From the NCBI RefSeq assembly GCF_958298935.1, contig NC_084927.1, positions 32,562,001 to 32,626,000 on the forward strand: DNA of 64,000 bases. The letters are read 5' to 3'. Source of the stretch: Phragmites australis (taxonomy: Eukaryota; Streptophyta; Magnoliopsida; Poales; Poaceae). Below, one piece after another: positions 24,480 to 35,477 of this stretch (its first letter is position 1; every line of letters begins with the position of its first letter). Below the pieces are notes generated by a model. That model ran no database searches and was not told the DNA's origin. It saw nothing but the letters and a program-made list of their open reading frames with translations. The translations under genes were made by a program, and so were the position numbers.

Positions 24480-25109
24480 TCACTGGTAGCCGCCCAGGCC
24501 GCTGAACAGCAGCTCGTGCGGCCGGAGGAGCGTCGGCGAGGGCACCGGCGTGAGGGGCGCGCCGAAGTAGAAGTCGAAGTCGGAGGAGTCGGGCACGCCG
24601 GCGGCGGTGGCCCAGAGCGCGCCGGCCATCTCGTCGGGGATGAGCGGCGCGCGGCAGAGCGGGCAGGTGCGCTGGTCGTGCTCCATCCAGCGGTCCAGGC
24701 AGCCCCGGTGGAAGACGTGGCGGCAGTTGCTGAGCCGCCGCACCTCGTCGCCGCCGCCGATGCCGCCAAGGCACACCGCGCAGTCCCCGCCGACGACGCA
24801 CGCCGCGGGAGACGCGGCCACCAGCTCGTCGAACCGCACCACGGGGAGCACCTCCTCGATGACCATCGCCGGCACCGGGCGGAATTCCGGGCGGCGGTGC
24901 TGCAGCAGCTGCGGCGCCTCCTGCGGTGGGTCTCGCGCGTGGTGGTCCTGCAGCAGCGGCTGGTGGTCGTCCCCGAGATCCAGCAGGTCGCCTAGGCCGA
25001 CGGCGTGGAACGCCCAGAGGAGGAAGCGGCGGACGTAACCGAGGAGGAGGAGGAGGTGGAGCAGCTGCTTCGGGAGCACCAGCTCCGTGTAGCCCACCGG
25101 AAAGCCCAT
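24480..25109 (-). CDS. BRH1-like: BRH1-like RING-H2 finger E3 ubiquitin ligase
   Basis: Intronless 209-codon gene. The N terminus MGFPVGYTELVLPK is the signature of the BRH1 group, brassinosteroid-responsive RING-H2 proteins of plants. Residues 15-45 are leucine-rich and probably associate with membrane. The RING-H2 domain spans residues 110-152, with ligands Cys110, Cys113, Cys129, His131, His134, Cys137, Cys149 and Cys152, all present. It should recruit an E2 enzyme and ubiquitinate an unknown substrate. In Arabidopsis, BRH1 expression falls on brassinosteroid treatment; regulation here is not shown by the sequence. The C-terminal 55 residues include a Pro-rich stretch. A TATA box lies about 135 bp upstream of the ATG. 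Coding GC content is very high, typical of grass single-exon genes. No truncation or missing ligand. Confidence 0.93.
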   Translation of the reverse strand: MGFPVGYTELVLPKQLLHLLLLLGYVRRFLLWAFHAVGLGDLLDLGDDHQPLLQDHHARDPPQEAPQLLQHRRPEFRPVPAMVIEEVLPVVRFDELVAASPAACVVGGDCAVCLGGIGGGDEVRRLSNCRHVFHRGCLDRWMEHDQRTCPLCRAPLIPDEMAGALWATAAGVPDSSDFDFYFGAPLTPVPSPTLLRPHELLFSGLGGYQ

Positions 25110-25243
25110 GCCGGCCGGGACGACGAAGGGGTTCGTGTCTTCTCTTGGCGTGTCTGTGTCTAGGGGGAAGGCGATGCGATGCGCCGCAGATATGGTGTGG
25201 TGGCGATGCGTGGATGGGAGAGCGGGGAAGCGTTGAGACCTGG

Positions 25244-25251
25244 CTATATAA
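25244..25251 (-). promoter_or_regulatory. TATA box of the RING-H2 gene
   Basis: The minus strand reads CCTTATATAGCC about 135 bp before the ATG, inside otherwise GC-rich sequence. This is well placed for a transcription start 100 bp upstream of the coding region. Confidence 0.55.
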
Positions 25252-25259
25252 GGTAGCGT

Positions 25260-26356
25260 TTGCGTGGCGGGTGAGGTGGGATACTAATTTTATTTGTATA
25301 TTTAAGAATAAGATAATTTTATTTACACATATATATATATTTATTAAGTGAGGTGAAATGAATTTATTTTATATCTTAGATTTACTGTCTTCACATTCAA
25401 AATAGTACAGTTACGTTTTACTTTTTTAAATAGTTTCATCTCAAATCTTTAAAAATATTTTATAATTTTAAACCATTACATCACGTTACTCTCAATCCAA
25501 ACAAGATAAAAGCAGTCTTATCCGTCACATGAATAAAACACTATTAAAGTTTAGGTGGAGGGAAGGGTGACTCGGGTGGGGTCGCGTAGCGTAGTGTGGC
25601 GGGCTCCTCCGATGCCCGCGGTGCCGTGCGCCATGCGAGCGACCCGCCGTGTGCCATCGCGAGGAATTTCGCGTTGGCCCAACGGCGTCGCGCCGTGAGC
25701 CATCGCGCGTGGCGCGGCAGGGCGGCTCGGTGCCTTGCACGGTTAGCTAGCGCCGGGCGGGCGGGCGGGCGCTTGTCTTGCGTGCACCTCTCCACCGCAC
25801 ACGTACCCGGCGTCCCCTGTTCACGTGAAATCACTAGTACGTGAGCAAGGAGCAGTACATTACTAGGAGAGGTCACAATTTCTCAACAGTCGATGCGTCG
25901 GTAACGCCATGTCCGTTTGTGTGGAGCGGTGAACTAAGAAATTAGCCTGCTCCTTGTACAGAGGAGACAGCTGGGAATTTTCATTCTTTTTTCCTACTTT
26001 TTTTGGATCGAGGACGAGGGAGCTCGCAAGTTGCATGCGAGTAGCTGGGTTGGCTTGGCCGGGTGAAAAGGAAGGGATGGCTACCCGAAGGTTCTTGGAT
26101 TTTTTTTTTTATCATTGGTTGTCTGTATAAGTCTTGTACATATAGATTATATATATAAGAGGAGGTAGATTAAATAAAATCAGGGGGGGCTCGTTTCTGA
26201 TTTCACAATCACTTTATTAAAAAAATATTTAGTTAGTTATATATGTCTAAATTGTGTAAACTGAGTTTTGGTTTCGTTGATCGAATATGAGACTGCAGGA
26301 ACGTATATCACAATTGGAATTATAATTAATTGCTTATATAAAAATGATTTTAGATA
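25260..26356. other. Upstream region of the RING-H2 gene, no gene recognised
   Basis: AT-rich 25270-25510, then a GC-rich patch 25560-25800 with chance ORFs on both strands, then AT-rich again. T and G runs lie at about 26100-26111 and 26184-26189. Confidence 0.4.
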
Positions 26357-26472
26357 CGTTTGGTTGGAGGATATTCCTCTTAGATGGATATCTTATTCAG
26401 CTTGCCTTTCAACTAAACACTAAAAAACTAGATTAATATCTCTCATCTAGAAATATCCTTCCAAATAAACAC
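26357..26472. repeat. Small MITE, about 116 bp
   Basis: The left end GTTTGGTTGGAGGATATTCC pairs with the reverse complement of the right end, GTTTATTTGGAAGGATATTT. Both arms continue with GATG..GATAT motifs. It is too short to code. Confidence 0.55.
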
Positions 26473-28756
26473 ATTATCTGTGTACGTTAAGTCCCATTTC
26501 CTACATGAACTAATACATGATTCCGTATCCACTGTTCAAGGTTACGGATGTCTTAAGTCAGACTACAAATATATATTTATATCTAAACTAGATTAGAACA
26601 GTACATATAAATATTTAGAGATGTTTTTCTATAAAATTATAGATATCCGTCCGATCATATTACTTACTAAGTAATCAGTCATACCCTTTTGCTTTTCGAC
26701 CATGAAATAAAAGAATTGGGATCCTCTGCCTTTACAGAGTGAAGCCTACAATATTTTGAACAGTAAAATGTGGGTGCCGATACAGTAAAATATGGGTAAT
26801 GTTACTGTACCGTACCTGTAGCAATAAATCTCAGCCGTTCATTCTGGGGCCAACACCTAGCAGAAGAGTTAAAAGTCATGAATAATATAGCACGGTGACT
26901 TTACATACATGGATACCAGTCCGAAATGAAAGGGATGGGAGAGGAGGCAACTTGCCGGGTGACTTGGGGCGAGTGATTTGTCTCGTCGCTGGGAAGTCGC
27001 ATGCGCTGCTGCCCCTGTCGTCTGCTCGTGCTCTTGGGCTTGGTTGAGGCTTACCATTTCTTTTAGGTTGCTTTGCCTGATATTTTGAGATGCCATTTTT
27101 TCAGGTCACTTCGCCTTGCATCATGCTCAATCTTCTGTGTACGTGCGGGTTTTTAAAATATAGACCTCCGAGTCCGGCACTTCATTTCTGCTTTATATTC
27201 TTGGTGTGGAATTCTTGCAAGCGATTCACCCAAACCCTATTGGGAAACAATCAAAAAGTGGGAGAAATAATTAACTATCTAGTCGCAAAGAAAATTACCA
27301 ATGTAATTACTTCGGCTGGATCAGTATTTCAGACTACGCTTTATTTGAAAGACCATGTAGGGTAGCAGAAAAATGGTATGTGGTATTTCAGGTCATGCGT
27401 TAAGTCCCGTTTGCTGCCCCTGCCTTTGATACAAAACTTCAGTTGCACATTAATCAACTAATCAAAAGGCTTATGGATTATGGACGAGAGTCATGGGACC
27501 TTACAGAAAGTGCTCGGTCCAACCACTTGCAGTTGCAGATGGGCTAATCTTCTTTTCAGTGCTCGACCAAGTGAAGCTCGGTTATCGTTTCTTTAATCTC
27601 AGTCCATCGGTGCAAATTTTCTATCTTTCAGAAAAGCGTTCGTCGGTTCTGAATAGTTAATTGCTCTAGTACCAGTCAACAGTAGCAGAAGGTGAAGGTC
27701 TAAAGTGGTTTAGAACAAGTGTATTCCATCCCATTCCAAATGGTCAGGCTAGATCCTTTCTCAATGACTAAATTAACAATGGCGACATAGCGTGTAGTGA
27801 CCCCGTTCAAAAGGCTGGCCGGCTATCCTCATCACCATCTCGACCGCCTTTAAAGAACCAGAGGAAATTCGGCCCTCTGATGTAACCGGCTGGATCTCCA
27901 GAAGATTGCATAGGCAGCCCGTGTGTGTGCGCGCCTTTGATTGGATAGATGAACCCATTCTAGAGATGTTTATTCAAATTTTATGATATTTGGTTAAAGA
28001 GATAGGATGGATGGAGTAGTCAGGATGAAAAAATATTCTCTTGCTATGCTAGATGGTTGGATCGGGTGAAAACGGCCGGATAAGCTCATAGAGTTTTGGT
28101 TAGTCCGTTTGTCGTAAGTGTGTAAATGTTTATATTTTTGATAATTTTTTATTTTATTTGAGAGTATAAAAGTGATCTAAAATTTCTAAACGTTTTTATA
28201 AATATACTAAAGCTCACTAGCAAGTCATTTTAATTAGCTTACTAAGTAAGTGGGTGAAAAATATGTTTCGTATCTTTATATAAAAGAAACTATGTTTAAC
28301 TGAAACGCTAGAAAAATTTAGAAATGAGATAATATATTTATTAATTAATTGTATAAATGTGAATTTATAGTAAAAAATATAAAAAATATGGTATAACTAA
28401 GTTAATAGCATAAATGCGCAAGCCACCTGCTAGTTAGTATAGATGATCCGTGCTAGCTGCTTCGCATTAGTCGGTGAGGACAGCAGGTCATGGTCAAAGT
28501 CCAGACTACTGTACTTCCTTTTGATTAAGAAGAAACTGGAGATAAGTCCAGCGGTACATCATTATGAGAATGAAAAGTAGGAGAAAGTAGCGGGCGTTTT
28601 TCTGGTGCCATGCACGAATGGGAAAAGGACATTCATCGATCAGTCTCCATAGTCAACCAGTCGCACTTGGACTTTCAAATTCTGCAACTACTTTCTAACT
28701 GGTCGGTAGAAAAGTAGAAAACTCGGCCAATTGAGGTCACTGTTCATAAGTTTACA
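26473..28756. other. Intergenic, no recognised gene
   Basis: AT-rich with a small hairpin-like segment around 26750-26830 (alternating ACAGTAAAAT motifs). No ORF over about 90 codons and no family resemblance. Confidence 0.45.
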
Positions 28757-29061
28757 GGGGCTGTTTGGTTTTTGTCCATAACAGAGTCGTGCCAAAATTT
28801 AGGCAGAAGGTAAATAAAGGTAGCGTCAAATTTTAGTTGTTAAAATAGCGTTCGGTTTAATGTAAATTAAAATTTAACCGGTCAAAAATTTTGACGAATG
28901 ATTTGACCATATAAAATTTACATAGAAACACTAGCCAAATTTTTTTATTGTGTCTAATTTTTTTAATAAGATTAAATTTTAGTCTCAAATTAAATAGAGG
29001 CTAAATTTTCAAATCACAACCAAAATTTAGCTTATCTCCTTTGGCCTAACCAAACAGTACC
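28757..29061. repeat. hAT-like MITE with CTGTTTGGTT ends
   Basis: The left end GGGGCTGTTTGGTTTTTG pairs with the reverse complement of the right end, GGTACTGTTTGGTTAGG. The interior is AT-rich with AAATTTTAG motifs. Related end sequences flank the region that hosts the large hAT element at about 34.5-38.8 kb. Confidence 0.6.
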
Positions 29062-29899
29062 TCTGCAAGACGGGGGTTGAGCGAACGGATCAACAAATAA
29101 TTGAGCCGGAAGGAAACAAAAACGGGCTTGATCGCCACCAGCTGGATTACTTCAAATCCAACATGGGAGGAACGTCTTGAAGATTTGTTTAGGTCATAAG
29201 GAAGATTACACCGGCTGCTCTATTGCTATTGGCTCTGCAGATCACCAGTGATATCGCTTGCTTGGCTGGCAGTGGCAGAGGAAGCGATCCAACGAACAAG
29301 TGCACGTACGTTGATGTACTTTATCATATCTAACCATGCACTACTTGCCACCATTTCCATGTAGATCGTGCAGCCAAATTAAAAGAGGATTAATCCTAAA
29401 AAATAAAAGAGGATTCCCTCTTATCTTGGCCGGGGCTGAGTTAAGCTGTATCATTGGCCAACCAGTCCAGTGTACTTTTAAAATGCTAAATGCCATCGAG
29501 CTAGCGCTGGATATACATTGGCCTAGCTTACACATTGACGAGAAGTCATGGTCATCTTACAAGGAAAATCGAGGAAAAAAAAATGCCACGTCCAATGTGG
29601 TTCAGGTAATGTGGCCTCACCTCGATCACCAGCTGTTTCGTCGCGAGCATCACGCAACACGCACCGCGCGACGTCAGCTAGCACAACATCGGCAAACGTT
29701 GATGCTCCCTAGTGCAAATAGAGACGGAGCGCAGCTTAGCACTGGCTCCGAAGTAGGAGGGCAGAGGAGATATTATCTGCTCAACCAAGGAAGAAACAGC
29801 TCTTCTCCGGCCTGTTCTCTGACACAGCTGCGAGGCATCTGAATCGCTGAACTACGCAGGTAAGTCAGAAACACAAAATGTGTCTTGATTTATTTATAA
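29062..29899. other. No recognised gene
   Basis: The ORF 29336-29842 (+, 168 codons) is open but has no known motif and ordinary codon use for non-coding sequence. It ends just before LTR-like repeat B. Confidence 0.4.
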
Positions 29900-31668
29900 T
29901 AAATTATTGATAAAATTTAAATTGAGTTGAGTTTGATTTGTAGGAGTATGTCTATATATTATAATGCATGTTTATAATTATGACTAATCGAGTTTGAAAA
30001 GAAATAGAAGTTGAAGTTTTGTTCACGAGGGTAGGAAAATTGCAAACATCATATGGTCCGGCACTCAGGAAGAAAACCATATCGGATAGTTTGGTGTTAA
30101 AAAAAATCGAAGACTTTATCAGATGGTTCGCTGTTAGGAAGGTTTGCATGCTGGAGTATTTTTTAGGAGATATGTTTCTTAGTGCCAGAATGAAGTTAAA
30201 TGCCGGATGGTCGGGTGATGAGCAGTTGTGAACATCGGATACTTTACTAGAGTATTTTCTAAAAAAATTTGTCGGCTTAGTGGAGGAAGAGTTTTTTACA
30301 CGTCATATTATCCGGTGTGTACATTAGAGGCTTCAACAGAGCTTTTCCCACGAGATTTTCTCTCGACTCAGTGAAGAAATATTTTTCACACACCAAATCA
30401 TTCGGTGTTCACGATTTTTTAGTGATGAGCTTTTAACAGAGAATTTTGATTATGACTAATTGGAGATTATACTAGGGAGACTTTTGTGCTTGTCTTGTCC
30501 TGTGTAAGTGGTGGATGCAACTTGATGATCGATGAAGGGATGATCAGAGCTAAATGGAGTGCTTGATGCCGGATGATCAAGTAGGTCGAACGGAGTTAAG
30601 AATGATCCTAGCTATATACGTGGATAAAAAGTAAAGCTTGCGAGGTAGATGAAGACGATGTGTTGATAAAGTCAAACGAAAGTGATACCAGTGCAAGTGA
30701 CAAGATGGTCTGAAGGATCGAAGCGGGAGAGACTTGGCGATCGAGATTGCAAGACGGAGTACACACGTCTACATCGGGTGGCTTGCTTAAGATGAAAGCA
30801 AGTGACTGCGAGTCACGCTTTGAGAAACGTGTAAAACAATTTTGCGGTTTGGCCTTAAAATCATGGAAAGTTTGAAAGTGCATGTGGCATCATTTTGTAT
30901 TGAGATGAAGCTACGTCATGAAGGCACCACAGGCGTTTGATGGATGAAGAAAAGATTGGACAAAAATACCATCAGTAATAGGTACGAGTGTATTGAAAGA
31001 GAGTAGTATTTTGAAAATCTAGTAAAGTTAGGGGCTAATGAACCTCCCTAGCCTATAAATAAAGGGGAGGACTGTGTGAGTTCCTTGAGCTAACTATTTT
31101 GAGAGTAGTGTGTTAGGGTTTTAGAAGTGAGAAAGATAAGTACTTAGCTTATGCGTTAAATGAGAGCTTTGTACATGAAAATACTTGGTAATCTGTCAAA
31201 AGTAGAGTGTTTCTCTGTAAGTAATGTAGATTATATTTTCTCTTACTTTTGTTCATCATATTTTAGTTTTCCTCTCTTGTTTCTTTGTTTGTTTGTATGT
31301 TCTTCGATTTTTGTTGGTGACCTAATTTTTTTTATCGTGTTGAAGTCATTTTTCTTGTTGTTAGATATATAAAAATCACATACAATTTGGTCTTAACCAT
31401 CTCTTGCCCGTAAGTCTATTAAGTGGTTCCAGTTCAAATTGTAAGTTTTATGATTATGACTTTTGAAATATTGTTTAACATAGGGTTCAATTTCATCTAT
31501 AGGAGTCAAGTTTTCTTTGAAGATTTTTTATTATGACTTGTTTATCTCATTTTGTTATGTCCACGTGTTAGATTTAGGATGCGTTAGATAAAATATTAAG
31601 ATAGACCATTTAAAATTTAATAAGATTCTTATTCACCCCTCTAGCTAACTTTCTTATCCTACAGTAGG
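29900..31668 (+). repeat. LTR-like repeat B
   Basis: About 1.75 kb, non-coding. It has decayed CCGG/ATCGG palindromic motifs (30050-30420), then a conserved block (30640-30960), a TATA box TATAAAT (31054-31060), a leader, and a right end close to TTCACCCCTCTAG. That last motif is typical of the 3' ends of long LTRs in grasses. It shares blocks with repeat C in opposite orientation, for example TTGATAAAGTCAAACGAAA at 30663-30681 and AGTCACGCTTTGAGAA at 30811-30826. No partner LTR or internal domain adjoins it, so it is a solo LTR or fragment. Confidence 0.6.
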
Positions 31669-32206
31669 GATGAAACGCCTGCAATAACCAGGGCCGAGGC
31701 TAGAAGGCGTCGCTTTGTCCGAGCTAGTATAATTCCACGACACGAGCGCAGAAAATCACTGTATCGCAACGGACTTTACAGTTAGCACGCCACAGAATTT
31801 GCAGGTCTAAAAAATGTGCCTGGAAAACAACATCAGTTTGAATCCGGTATATTCCTGGAAGCTTTGCTCGCATCACATGGTACATTGAACCTGCTGGCTG
31901 GCTGGCGGGCCTCGCGGACGAATGCTCAAGATTCCAATGATGGCAGTGATCTGCACTGGAACTACTCGGAAATATTGACAAAACAGACATCATATAAAAC
32001 TTATATTATAAAAATAGATAATATATTACTATATTTATAAATATAACATATCTATTCGATATTTTATTCATTAAAAATAGATTTTCAGCACCGTGCACCG
32101 ATAAAGAGAGAATCTAAATATTTTTTATACCTTATTTGCCAAATACGGCATTTGAGTTGTATTCGGCATATGTGTCGAATACGGATCTCCTGTTACACAT
32201 CAAGAA
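31669..32206. other. Intergenic, nothing recognised
   Basis: Short stretch between LTR-like repeat B and the foldback at 32.2 kb. The ORFs are chance-sized on both strands. Confidence 0.4.
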
Positions 32207-32695
32207 ACGTGGTAGCTTCCACAACAGGATCTGATCATCCTTGCACGTGGTGCAATATGCTTCCATGTAATTGTCTATCTAACTGAAAGAATAATGATTC
32301 AAGAAGGTTGTAAACGTAGAACTACCGGCCTATATTATTCTAATTTGATGTTCACGCTGTGGAAGAAATTAAAAAACTTGTCAGACTTTCAAGTTTAGCT
32401 ACACATAGTACTATATACGTATTATTGCTGCCCCTTCGGAGACATCCGATATACGTATTATTGCTATATATTGCTATGTGCTAAATGCGACCAGGGTTAA
32501 TCTAAAAGTTTTCTTTTCAGTTAATCGAAAAAGCTGGATGGCACAGAACACATCTACGTTCACAGCCTTCTTAAATCATTATTCTTTCAATTAGATGAAC
32601 AATTACATATAAGCATATTTGCATCAAGTGCAAGGATGATCAGATCATGTTTTTTTAGCCTATTATCAGATCATGGTGAGGAAGCTTTACCACGT
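32207..32695. repeat. Foldback with ~115-140 bp arms and a 230-bp loop
   Basis: The left arm (32207-32320) and right arm (32553-32695) are reverse complements with few mismatches, sharing for example GATCTGATCATCCTTGCAC and GAAAGAATAATGATT. The right arm has a 24-bp extra piece that repeats ATGATCTGAT. Inside the loop ATACGTATTATTGCT occurs twice (about 32415 and 32452). This could be a foldback transposon or the source of a long-hairpin RNA. Confidence 0.75.
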
Positions 32696-32994
32696 GCTTC
32701 GTGGGTGATTCAGACATACCACTGCTGCTAGTCATCATATATAAATGCCCTCGTCAGATAATCAATAGCTACTCCCCTATTTCTTCATGTGTAACAGGGG
32801 ATCCGCATTTGACACGTAAGATACTAAGTATAGCTGGTTTTTAACACCTCATGTACTAAACACGTGTACAGTTGCCATGCTTCTAGAGAGATCACTCTGC
32901 ATCAAGACTAACTACGTGCAGTGCGTGCTCTGTCAGTTCAGCACCTGAGCTCTAGTGTGTGTGATCAAGACGTGTCCTAGGGATGGCCGTAAGA

Positions 32995-33425
32995 TCGGGG
33001 TGATCCCTAATACTAGCTCCATTTCTTTACTTGTGAATCCTAATTTTGATCTTAGGTTTTTTCTATAAAAAATTTATAATTATCTAAAAATTTTATACAA
33101 TTAGATTCGTCATGAAATATACTTCATTAGTACTATATACTTTTAAATATTTGTAAATTTTTTATGAAAAACACAAAGTCAGAAACACAAGGGATGGCTA
33201 GTTCTGTCAGTTGTACGATGGGGTGATCCCTAATACTACTCCATTTCGTTACTTTATCATCGATTTTTACAATAGTAATTTTGACTTTATATTTTTTCTA
33301 AAAAATTTATAAATATCTAAAACTTTTGTATTAATAAATTCGTTGTAAAATATATTTTATTAGTATTATATACTTTTAAGTATTTGTAAATTTTTCGTTA
33401 AAAACGCAATGTCAATATTGCTAGA
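32995..33425. repeat. Two tandem copies of a ~220-bp AT-rich MITE
   Basis: The copies start at GGGGTGATCCCTAATACTA (about 32998 and 33219) and run in parallel through AAATTTATAA..TATCTAAAA, ATTAGTA.TATATACTTTTAA and TTTGTAAATTTTT. They have diverged by many substitutions. The family is of the widespread grass type beginning CTCCATTTC.TTACTT. Confidence 0.7.
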
Positions 33426-34484
33426 GTAAAAAGATAGTGAAAGTAAACAGAAGTAGTGATAAATCTGGTATATCGGACAACATGTATGTTGATCTATATT
33501 TTTTACAGGTGTGTATCAAACAAACTCAAGAACATAAAGATTTGTTCAAATTCGGACCTCCTATGATATAATATGTTTACATTATGCGTATTTTTTTATA
33601 CATCAGGTGAACTTGTTACGTAGTATTCTTAGATCGTCTTCTCGAACTTTTCTCATTCTTGTATACAGTAGGGAAAAGAAGAATATATACAAACAGATCA
33701 TACCAAACGTCATAATAGATTTACTTTTGACGAAGCCAACTACACAGCCCATCACAACACTAGATAGGCATGTCTACTTTGGTCATTCTACACGTCATGT
33801 CCTATCATCGACCATCATCATGCTCATCAACCAAATTATTACGTAGTATTAAATGCTACGAAACAGATCACTGCTTTACAATGACTACTCATGACCTCAC
33901 TTGTTAAAAAAGAAGTGACTAAAAAACACTTAAGTGAATATCATTAAACACGTCCTAACAAATTAGATGAATGCACATCCTGCAACCAACTAAAGCTGAT
34001 CGTACAATAAATCTATGGTCTTGAAAAAATCTGTGATCTTGAAAAAATCTATTACCGACTGATATTTAGTAACGTGACTCATCTTTAAACATCCTTATCT
34101 ATTATACGGACAAGTACTGTATGACTACAGCAACGATGTCCTCGAGACGGGCAAATCGTACCAACATGTGGGCAGCCAGATTCGTGCTGCGTGACATGGC
34201 CAATGTGGAGAGTCGGTTCACTGTTATCTGTTAGATTAGCTCCACAGATCACGGAAGCTAGCTTAGCCGGGGAAGCCTCCAACTCCAAGAGATCATCTTT
34301 GCATACCCTTCACGTGCACAATCTTTCTGTAGATTTTGGTTGGTGTATGTTCACAGTCTTACTTAAATTCAAAGGTGTGTTGTTTTTCCTCTGCCCAGAA
34401 AACTTTGTGCCCACGTCACCAGACAAAAGGCTGTTAGGGGTGGCGTAGTTGTGATGCTGATTGCCGCTAAGTGCATAAGGACTA
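33426..34484. other. Intergenic, nothing recognised
   Basis: AT-rich left half; mixed right half with chance ORFs (34085-34448). Confidence 0.4.
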
Positions 34485-34559
34485 GGGGGCTGTTTGGATG
34501 GTGACCAAAGCTGATCAGGCCAAATTTAAATATTATCCAATCATTTCGGCCTTTGTTTG

Positions 34560-34567
34560 GTTAGGAG
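34560..34567 (+). repeat. Left 8-bp target-site duplication of the hAT element
   Basis: GTTAGGAG immediately precedes the terminal CAGGGG and is repeated exactly at the right end. Confidence 0.93.
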
Positions 34568-35071
34568 CAGGGGCGGATCCACCGCCAGGGCGAGCCTGGG
34601 CGGCCGCCCGAGCTCCTGGCCCGTGACTCCGTGAGGCCCATTAGTCGAGTCACGAGTGGCCCAGGCAATTTCGCAGCCCACAAATTCAGCAACCCTAATC
34701 TCCCTGCCGAGTCCCGACTCCCGAGTGCGTGTTGGCGTCAGTCCTGGTTGGCGTGTTGGTGTTGCGAACTGGCTGCGGGCAGCAGAGCAGGCTTGCGGGC
34801 TTGCGGCGGCCGGGGCGTCGGGCGGTGGGCAGGGCAGGCGCCACGCGCCAGGCGGGGCGTCGGGCGGCCAGGTGGGTAGGCGCTGCGGCTGCGACGGGCG
34901 GCGGGGCGTCGGGCGGCCGCGACTCGCGAGCACGGCTGGCGCCTAGCGGGCGCTGCGGCCAGGAGCGTGTCGGGCAGCGGCGGGGAGGCGGACGGGAGGG
35001 CGCGCCTGCCGGGAGCGCGGCGGCCGGGAGCGCGGCGGGCGGGCGAGCCTGCGGCGGGCGGGCGGGCGGGC

Positions 35072-35263
35072 GAGCCTGCGGCGGGCGGGCGGCCGTGAGC
35101 GCGCCGCGGTGGGCGAGCCTGCGGAGGGCGGGCGCGGCGCAGGCGGCCGGGAGCGCGGCGGGCGGGCGAGCCTGCGGCGGGCGGGCGGCCGTGAGCGCGC
35201 CGCGGTGGGTGAGCCTGCGGCGGGCGGGCGCGGCGCCGGCGGCCGGGAGCGCGGCGGGCACCG
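35072..35263 (+). repeat. 96-bp GC-rich tandem duplication in the hAT 5' region
   Basis: Copies at 35072-35167 and 35168-35263 both start GAGCCTGCGGCGGGCGGGCG and differ at a few bases. Shorter GCGGGCGGGC reiterations surround them (35030-35075). Confidence 0.85.
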
Positions 35264-35477
35264 GCAGGCTGCCGTGAGCGCGGCGCGGCGAGCGATCGCG
35301 CGACGGGCTGTGGCGCTGTGCTGTGTAGGGGCCTGGGTGGATCCAGTGAGGTGAAATGATAAATTAAGATTTTTATATTGAGCTATTTAGATTAATTGAT
35401 CCATATAGATGAATTCTATTTTGTATTTTTCTCCTATAATATTAGTATTTCTTTCGCAGAATATTAAGATATAAATA

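Noticed and set aside
24351..24995. 214-codon plus-strand ORF opposite the RING-H2 gene
   Set aside because: Antisense shadow; the minus frame has the full set of RING zinc ligands.
29336..29842. 168-codon ORF considered as a gene
   Set aside because: No recognised motif, and the frame begins without any promoter-like context.
32660..32695. Reverse strand AAGCTTCCTCACCATGATCTGA resembles miR167
   Set aside because: Length and central bases do not fit, and the opposite arm lacks the miR167 star. More likely coincidence within the foldback.
34695..35277. Long Pro/Ala/Arg ORFs on both strands at the left of the hAT element
   Set aside because: They come from GCGGGCGGGC repeats, which are open in most frames, and have no domain content.
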